Shown one piece after another: positions 14,942 to 19,001 of a stretch of 19,001 nt of DNA. Positions within the stretch are counted from its first letter, which is position 1; each line of letters starts with the position of its first letter. Under the pieces are notes generated by a model. It searched no databases, was not told the DNA's origin, and was given only the letters and a program-made list of their open reading frames with translations. Origin of the DNA: DATEPR01 sp036503065 (lineage in GTDB: Bacteria > Actinomycetota > Actinomycetes > Mycobacteriales > Pseudonocardiaceae); the NCBI GenBank assembly GCA_036503065.1, contig DASXXM010000579.1, positions 1-19,001 on the forward strand, in the 5' to 3' direction. The position numbers were made by a program, and so were the translations under genes.

Positions 14942-15739
14942 GTGCTCGCGCGGCAGCGGCAGTCCGTCATCCTGGACGAGGTTCGGCGCACCGGGGCCGT
15001 TCGGGTCAGCGACCTGGTGGAACGCCTCGGCGTCTCCGACATGACGGTCCGCAGGGACCTCGACGTGCTGGCGGCCCGTGGCCTGGTGGAGAAGGTCTAC
15101 GGCGGCGCGACGTCGGTCGCCGGCCGCAGCGTGGACGAGCCCGGCTTCGAGGCCAAGTCCGTCCGTCAGCTGCCGGAGAAGGAGGCGGTCGCCCAGCAGG
15201 CCGCCACCCTGGTCCGGCCGGGCACCGCGATCGGCCTCTCGGCCGGCACCACCACGTGGACCATGGCCAGATTCCTGGCCGACGTACCCGACCTCACGGT
15301 CGTCACCAACTCGATCCGGGTCGCCGACGTGCTGCGTCAGAGCGGCCGCACGGACCGCACGGTGGTGCTCACCGGCGGCGTGCGCACCCCGTCCGACGCG
15401 CTGGTCGGCCCGGTCGCGGTGCAGGCGTTGCGGACGCTGCACCTGGACGTGGTGTTCCTCGGCGTGCACGGCGTGGCCCAGCGGTCCGGTTTCACCACCC
15501 CGAACCTGAACGAGAGCGAGGCCAACCGGGCGTTCGTCGACGCGGCGGGGCGGCTCGTCGTGGTCGCCGACCACACCAAGTGGGGCGTCGTCGGCATCTC
15601 CACCATCGCCACGTTGGACGAGGCCGACGTGCTCGTGATGGACGACGGCCTGCCGGCGGAAGCCCGCGAGTTCCTCACCGACCAGGTTGGCGATCTGTTG
15701 ATCGTGCCGGTCCGCGGTCGGCGGGAGGAGACCGCGTGA
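14942..15739 (+). CDS. DeoR-family transcriptional repressor
   Basis: This encodes 265 residues. The GTG at 14942 is chosen because GGGGAGG (14929-14935) is 6 bases upstream and it gives the family's usual start, LARQRQSVILDEV; a GTG at 14927 lies before that site. The N-terminal helix-turn-helix (about 19-58) shows VRVSDLVERLGVSDMTVRRDLDVL. The C-terminal sugar-phosphate sensor domain (about 75-255) contains GLSAGTTTW, TNSI, TGG and GVHGV. Such repressors release DNA on binding a phosphorylated sugar. The four-base overlap with galT suggests it controls that gene and responds to a galactose-related phosphosugar; that is inference from context. A candidate operator lies upstream. Confidence 0.9.
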   Translation: MLARQRQSVILDEVRRTGAVRVSDLVERLGVSDMTVRRDLDVLAARGLVEKVYGGATSVAGRSVDEPGFEAKSVRQLPEKEAVAQQAATLVRPGTAIGLSAGTTTWTMARFLADVPDLTVVTNSIRVADVLRQSGRTDRTVVLTGGVRTPSDALVGPVAVQALRTLHLDVVFLGVHGVAQRSGFTTPNLNESEANRAFVDAAGRLVVVADHTKWGVVGISTIATLDEADVLVMDDGLPAEAREFLTDQVGDLLIVPVRGRREETA

Positions 15740-16836
15740 GGCGATCCGTCCGCCAGCTCGCCGACGGGCGGGAGATCATCTACTTCGACGACACACCCGG
15801 CACACCTGAGCGCGTGGCGCGTGACCGTAGGAAACTGCCGGTGCAGCAGCCGCACGCGGAGATCCGCCGTGATCCGCTGACCGGCGAGTGGGTCGGCATG
15901 GCCGCGCACCGCCAGACCCGCACCTACCGCCCGCCTGCCGACCTGTGCCCACTCTGCCCGTCGAGTCCCGGCCGGTCCACCGAGATCCCCGAGTCCAGCT
16001 ACGACGTGGTGGTGTTCGAGAACAGATTCCCCTCGTTCGCCCAGTCCGTGCCGGACACGCCGCCGTTCGTCGACGGGTTGCCGATGGTGTCGCTGGCGCC
16101 GGGCCGGGGCCGGTGCGAGGTGGTCTGCTTCACCGCCGACCACGACAGTTCGTTCGGCGAGCTCGCCCGTGGCCGGGTTCGCACGGTGATGGATGTATGG
16201 GCCGACCGGACCGCCGCGCTGAGCGCATTGCCCGGCGTGGCACAGGTTTTCCCGTTCGAGAACCGGGGCGAGGAGATCGGCGTCACGTTGCACCACCCGC
16301 ACGGCCAGATCTACGGCTACCCGTTCGTCACCCCGCGCACCGAGCGGATGCTCGCCACCGCACGGGACTACCAGGCCGAACACGGCCGCCCGGTGATGGC
16401 GGATCTGTTGGCCGCGGAGCGGGCCGCCGGGCGCCGGGTGGTGGCCGCGGGCGACCACTGGACGGCGTTCGTGCCGGCCGCCGCGCGCTGGCCGGTCGAG
16501 GTGCACATGGTGCCGCATCGCCAGGTACCGGACCTGCCCGCGCTGACCCCGGACGAGCGGGACGACTTCGCCGAGCTGTACCCGAAGGTGCTGCACATGC
16601 TCGACGCACTGTACGACCGGCCGCTGCCCTACGTCGCCGCGTGGCACCAGGCGCCGGTGCGGGCCGACCGGGACGTGGCCTGGCTGCACCTCGAGGTGTT
16701 CTCGGTGCTGCGCACCGCGGACAAGCTCAAGTACCTGGCCGGCTCGGAGTCGGGCATGGCGGTGTGGGTCAACGACGTGACGCCGGAACAGATCGCCGAC
16801 CGGCTGCGCGCCAACGATCCTGTCCTCGTCCACTGA
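15736..16836 (+). CDS. galT: galactose-1-phosphate uridylyltransferase
   Basis: This encodes 366 residues from a GTG overlapping the DeoR stop by four bases. The enzyme swaps UMP between UDP-glucose and galactose-1-phosphate in the Leloir pathway, in the cytoplasm. The active-site motif is His187-Pro-His189-Gly-Gln191, His189 being the expected uridylylated residue. A CxxC pair (Cys71, Cys74) resembles the structural metal site. The fold motifs VVVFENRFPSF and GEEIGVTLHHPHGQIYGYP are visible, as is LHLEVFSVLRTADKLKYLAG near the end. The length fits the family. galK, often next in actinomycete operons, does not follow; an HtrA-like gene does. No terminator is apparent after the stop. Confidence 0.95.
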   Translation: MRRSVRQLADGREIIYFDDTPGTPERVARDRRKLPVQQPHAEIRRDPLTGEWVGMAAHRQTRTYRPPADLCPLCPSSPGRSTEIPESSYDVVVFENRFPSFAQSVPDTPPFVDGLPMVSLAPGRGRCEVVCFTADHDSSFGELARGRVRTVMDVWADRTAALSALPGVAQVFPFENRGEEIGVTLHHPHGQIYGYPFVTPRTERMLATARDYQAEHGRPVMADLLAAERAAGRRVVAAGDHWTAFVPAAARWPVEVHMVPHRQVPDLPALTPDERDDFAELYPKVLHMLDALYDRPLPYVAAWHQAPVRADRDVAWLHLEVFSVLRTADKLKYLAGSESGMAVWVNDVTPEQIADRLRANDPVLVH

Positions 16837-16879
16837 GCTCCTCGTCCACTCGGCGATTCACTCGGTGTACCCAGGAGCG

Positions 16880-16898
16880 TCTCAGCGAGTTCTCAGGC
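16880..16898 (+). promoter_or_regulatory. MprA-box-like direct repeat upstream of the HtrA-like protease gene
   Basis: TCTCAG occurs at 16880-16885 and 16891-16896, again with an 11-base period, and starts 39 bases before the ATG at 16919, exactly as at the response-regulator gene. CAGAGT (16907-16912) is at the corresponding -10 position. This marks a second promoter probably driven by the same regulator, and supports leaderless translation from 16919. Confidence 0.7.
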
Positions 16899-16918
16899 GG
16901 ATGGCGCAGAGTAAGGCC

Positions 16919-18382
16919 ATGACCGAGAACTTCCCGGGCGCAGGCGGCGGCCCGGCGGAGGACCCCCGGCACTCCGAGCAGCGTGCCGAAACGGGCTCCG
17001 CCCAGCCGACCGGCCAGGACAGCGGCGGCAACCCCTGGTACGGACAGCCGGACGGCCCCCAGCCACCCGCGCCGGAGCCCAACCCGTGGACCCCGGCCGG
17101 GTTCTCGCACTACGGCGACCAGCCGGCGCCCCCCACCTATGGCGAGCAGTCGGCGCCGCCCTCGTACGGCGGTTACCAGCCGATCGCGAGTCCACCCACC
17201 GGCCAGATAATGGGTCCGGCTCCGTACCGGATAGGTGTCGCCGAGCCGCGTCCCAGAGGCGCAGGCGGCCTGGTCGTCGGGGTCGCGGTGCTGGCCCTGG
17301 TGGTCGGCGGCCTGGCCGGTGGCCTCGGTGGCTATCTGGTGTCCAACGGGTCCAGCAGCAACGCGGGGATCAGTTCGCTGCAACAGCCGGCACCGGCGAA
17401 GCAGACCGCGAACGCGCCGGCCGGCAGCGTCCAGGCGGCCGCGAACAGGGTGCTCCCGGTCGTGGTCACCATCGCGGCCGAGTTCCAGTCCACCAACGGC
17501 ACGACCGGCGACACCGGTTCCGGCATAGTGATCAGTTCCAACGGCAACATCCTGACCAACAACCACGTCATCGCGGGCGCCGCGACCGGCGGCAAGATCC
17601 AGGCGATCTTCGCCGACGGCCGCACGGTCGACGCGACGATCGTCGGCCGCGACCCGACCACCGACATCGCGGTGATCAAGGCCCAAGGCGTGACCGGCCT
17701 GCCGATCGCCGCACTCGGCCGGTCCGACAACGTGGCGGTCGGCGAGCAGGTCGTGGCCATCGGTGCCCCGTTCGACCTGGCCGGCACGGTTACGTCCGGC
17801 ATCGTCAGCTCACTGCACCGCCCCACCGCGGCGGGTGACAGCACCAGCAGCCAGACCACGGTCCTGGACGCCATCCAGACGGACGCCCCCATCAACCCCG
17901 GCAACTCCGGTGGCCCGCTGGTGAACATGCAAGGTCAGGTCATCGGCATCAATTCGGCGATCTACTCGCCGAACTCCGGCAGCGGCCTGCAGAGCGGCCA
18001 GGGTGGCAACGTCGGAATCGGTTTCGCCATCCCGATCGACCAGGCGAAGCGCATCGCGAACGAGATCGTGCAGACCGGCAAGGCAATCCAGACCGTGCTC
18101 GGTGTCCAGGTCAAGGACAACGTGCCCACCAGCGGCGGACAGGTCAGCATCCTGCCCAACGGCGCCCTGATCAGCGCGGTGACCGCGGGTGGCCCCGCCG
18201 ACAAGGCGGGCATGAAGGTCGGCGCGGTGGTGGTGAAGGCGGACAGCCGCCTGGTGACCAGTTCGGACGGCCTGGTTGCGGCGGTGCACGCGGCCGCACC
18301 GGGTGACCAGATGAAGCTGACCCTCGACAACGGCAACGTGATCACGGTGACCCTGTCCGGCCAACCGGTCACGGCGAATTAG
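16919..18382 (+). CDS. pepD: membrane-anchored HtrA/DegP-type serine protease, PepD-like
   Basis: This encodes 487 residues. The ATG at 16919 is chosen for its promoter spacing; in-frame starts at 16901 and 16865 would fall in the promoter or operator. The cytoplasmic N-terminus (1-113) is Pro/Gly/Gln-rich and low complexity. One membrane helix (about 116-142) follows, so the protease should be outside the membrane. The trypsin-like domain has catalytic His216 (TNNHVIAG), Asp249 (TTDIAVIK) and Ser330 (GNSGGPLV). A PDZ domain (about 393-480) shows GALISAVTAGGPADKAGMKVG. It should degrade or refold damaged envelope proteins. In mycobacteria, PepD lies directly after mprAB and is controlled by it; here deoR and galT lie between, but the shared operator retains the link. 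Confidence 0.92.
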   Translation: MTENFPGAGGGPAEDPRHSEQRAETGSAQPTGQDSGGNPWYGQPDGPQPPAPEPNPWTPAGFSHYGDQPAPPTYGEQSAPPSYGGYQPIASPPTGQIMGPAPYRIGVAEPRPRGAGGLVVGVAVLALVVGGLAGGLGGYLVSNGSSSNAGISSLQQPAPAKQTANAPAGSVQAAANRVLPVVVTIAAEFQSTNGTTGDTGSGIVISSNGNILTNNHVIAGAATGGKIQAIFADGRTVDATIVGRDPTTDIAVIKAQGVTGLPIAALGRSDNVAVGEQVVAIGAPFDLAGTVTSGIVSSLHRPTAAGDSTSSQTTVLDAIQTDAPINPGNSGGPLVNMQGQVIGINSAIYSPNSGSGLQSGQGGNVGIGFAIPIDQAKRIANEIVQTGKAIQTVLGVQVKDNVPTSGGQVSILPNGALISAVTAGGPADKAGMKVGAVVVKADSRLVTSSDGLVAAVHAAAPGDQMKLTLDNGNVITVTLSGQPVTAN

Positions 18383-18406
18383 CTGGTGGTCAAATTGTCA
18401 AGCCGC

Positions 18407-18434
18407 CTATCCACAGGTTCGGGGCTTGTCCACA
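18407..18434 (+). promoter_or_regulatory. pair of DnaA-box-like sequences
   Basis: CTATCCACA (18407-18415) and TTGTCCACA (18426-18434) occur in the same orientation, starts 19 bases apart. The second equals the DnaA-box consensus I recall for Streptomyces, and the first differs from the Escherichia coli consensus by one base. They lie in the intergenic space after pepD, near a repeated TTCGGGGCTTG (18418-18428 and 18455-18465, 37-base period). There are too few boxes for an origin, so they could be a titration site or chance. Confidence 0.3.
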
Positions 18435-18480
18435 AATTTCGGGCGAGCCACCCATTCGGGGCTTGACAGGCATAGGGTTG

Positions 18481-18496
18481 AAAAGGGCCGTAGCCC
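18481..18496 (-). terminator. hairpin-plus-T-run terminator of the last gene
   Basis: On the minus strand a GGGC stem with TACG loop and GCCC is followed directly by TTTT (18484-18481). It lies about 88 bases after the stop of the minus-strand membrane protein gene. The stem is short, but a T-run after a stable loop is the classic arrangement. Confidence 0.5.
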
Positions 18497-18583
18497 CCAG
18501 GGTTGGGCGGGGGTCTGCCTGTGGGTCGGCGAAGTCGTGTTTTCGCAGGTCCAGCGCAATGAGGCGGATCCGCTGCCTCGTCA

Positions 18584-19000
18584 TTACTCGACAGACGCGA
18601 CTTCGCCAGGCCCCTCAGGATTGGGCGGGAGTTCGCCCACGGGCTCGGTGACTTGTGGCTTGGGAGGCGATGGCTCGGGAGGTGTCGGTTTCGGACGTGT
18701 CGGCTTGGGAGGTCGGTGTCGGCGTTGGCGGAGCAGGCTCCACGCGACGACCGCCAGCCACACCACGGCCAGCGCGATCGCCAGCCCTGCCGTGTAGTTC
18801 CGGTCGTCCAGGCCGGGATTGGGTTGGCCCGCATAGGATCGCCAAATTGCCGGCACGGCAAGCAGGGTCAGCACACCGGATACCGCAGCGCCCAGCCGGA
18901 CCGGAGTGCGCCAATGTTGCCCAACCAATCTGCTGATCAACAGCCCGACCAGTCCGACGAACGGGGCAACCAGCGCATCGTGCAATATCGGACCGCCGAT
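18584..19000 (-). CDS. membrane protein with Pro-rich tail, 5' partial
   Basis: The frame is open through the right edge of the window, so the start is probably outside; a TTG at 18985 is the only start-like codon inside and sits within the first hydrophobic segment's lead-in (IGGPILHDALVAPF). Three hydrophobic segments are visible: one starting ALVAPFVGLVGLL, one LGAAVSGVLTLLA and one YTAGLAIALAVVWLAVVAW. The remaining ~45 residues form a cytoplasmic-type tail with repeated Pro-Lys-Pro and Pro-Pro-Glu (PPKPTRPKPTPPEPSPPKP), then acidic residues. I recognise no family. It converges on pepD with about 200 bases between, which hold a terminator for this strand. Confidence 0.6.
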   Translation of the reverse strand: MGGPILHDALVAPFVGLVGLLISRLVGQHWRTPVRLGAAVSGVLTLLAVPAIWRSYAGQPNPGLDDRNYTAGLAIALAVVWLAVVAWSLLRQRRHRPPKPTRPKPTPPEPSPPKPQVTEPVGELPPNPEGPGEVASVE

Positions 19001-19001
19001 G

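Noticed and set aside
13384..15042. 552-residue minus frame across the kinase and DeoR gene
   Set aside because: It is antisense to two genes with clear catalytic motifs, and is rich in Gln/Arg/His without a recognisable fold.
14893..15735. In-frame upstream extension of galT to 14893
   Set aside because: It overlaps the DeoR gene in another frame; the GTGA overlap at 15736 gives the normal galT length.
15337..16833. 498-residue minus frame opposite galT
   Set aside because: Shadow of galT, which has the HPHGQ active-site motif.
16865..16918. Earlier starts of the HtrA-like protein (GTG 16865, ATG 16901)
   Set aside because: They lie in or before the operator and promoter; the spacing match with the regulator gene favours 16919.
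1..19001. CRISPR array, insertion sequence ends or rRNA
   Set aside because: No regularly spaced repeats, transposase genes with terminal repeats, or rRNA-like segments were seen.

Overview
The window looks like chromosome from a high-GC actinomycete, most likely in or near the Pseudonocardiaceae. This rests on the GC-rich third codon positions, many GTG starts, leaderless-looking genes, and the family content: an actinobacterial penicillin-acylase homologue, an MprAB-like two-component system and a PepD/HtrA-like protease. The placement is inferred from gene content; no rRNA is present to confirm it.

Bases 1 to about 3700 are the integrase end of an integrated mobile element. It carries a DNA methyltransferase cut by the window edge, a small ribbon-helix-helix-like protein, a strong terminator, a short serine-recombinase-domain protein that has lost its catalytic serine, and a full large serine recombinase. 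The integrase frame runs directly into the 3' end of a tRNA-Arg(CCT) gene on the minus strand, which is the likely attachment target. In the integrated state the last ~21 integrase codons are antisense tRNA sequence.

Bases 3785 to about 6060 are sparse: a small three-helix membrane protein, a membrane protein with a C-terminal ComEA-like helix-hairpin-helix domain, and what seems to be the stub of a DUF4236 gene. Two stretches of about 370 bases hold nothing I recognise.

Bases 6058-11406 are ordinary chromosome. A secreted penicillin-acylase-family Ntn hydrolase (minus) diverges from an orphan NarL-type response regulator (plus), with an inverted repeat between them. The regulator converges on a TPR-like/GGDEF diguanylate cyclase; the two stop codons share one CTAG. 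Then come an EthD-like protein and a TRIC/YicG-type membrane channel.

Bases 12677-18382 are the most coherent unit: an MprA-like response regulator and MprB-like kinase (4-base overlap), a DeoR-type repressor and galactose-1-phosphate uridylyltransferase (4-base overlap), and a membrane-anchored PepD/HtrA-like protease. The regulator and protease genes carry the same direct repeat (TCTCAG, 11-base period) at exactly the same distance from their start codons. This supports one envelope-stress regulon in which the two-component system activates itself and the protease, with deoR-galT lying between. The window ends with a partial membrane protein on the minus strand, its terminator, and two DnaA-box-like sequences. 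I found no CRISPR array, IS element or complete novel defence system.
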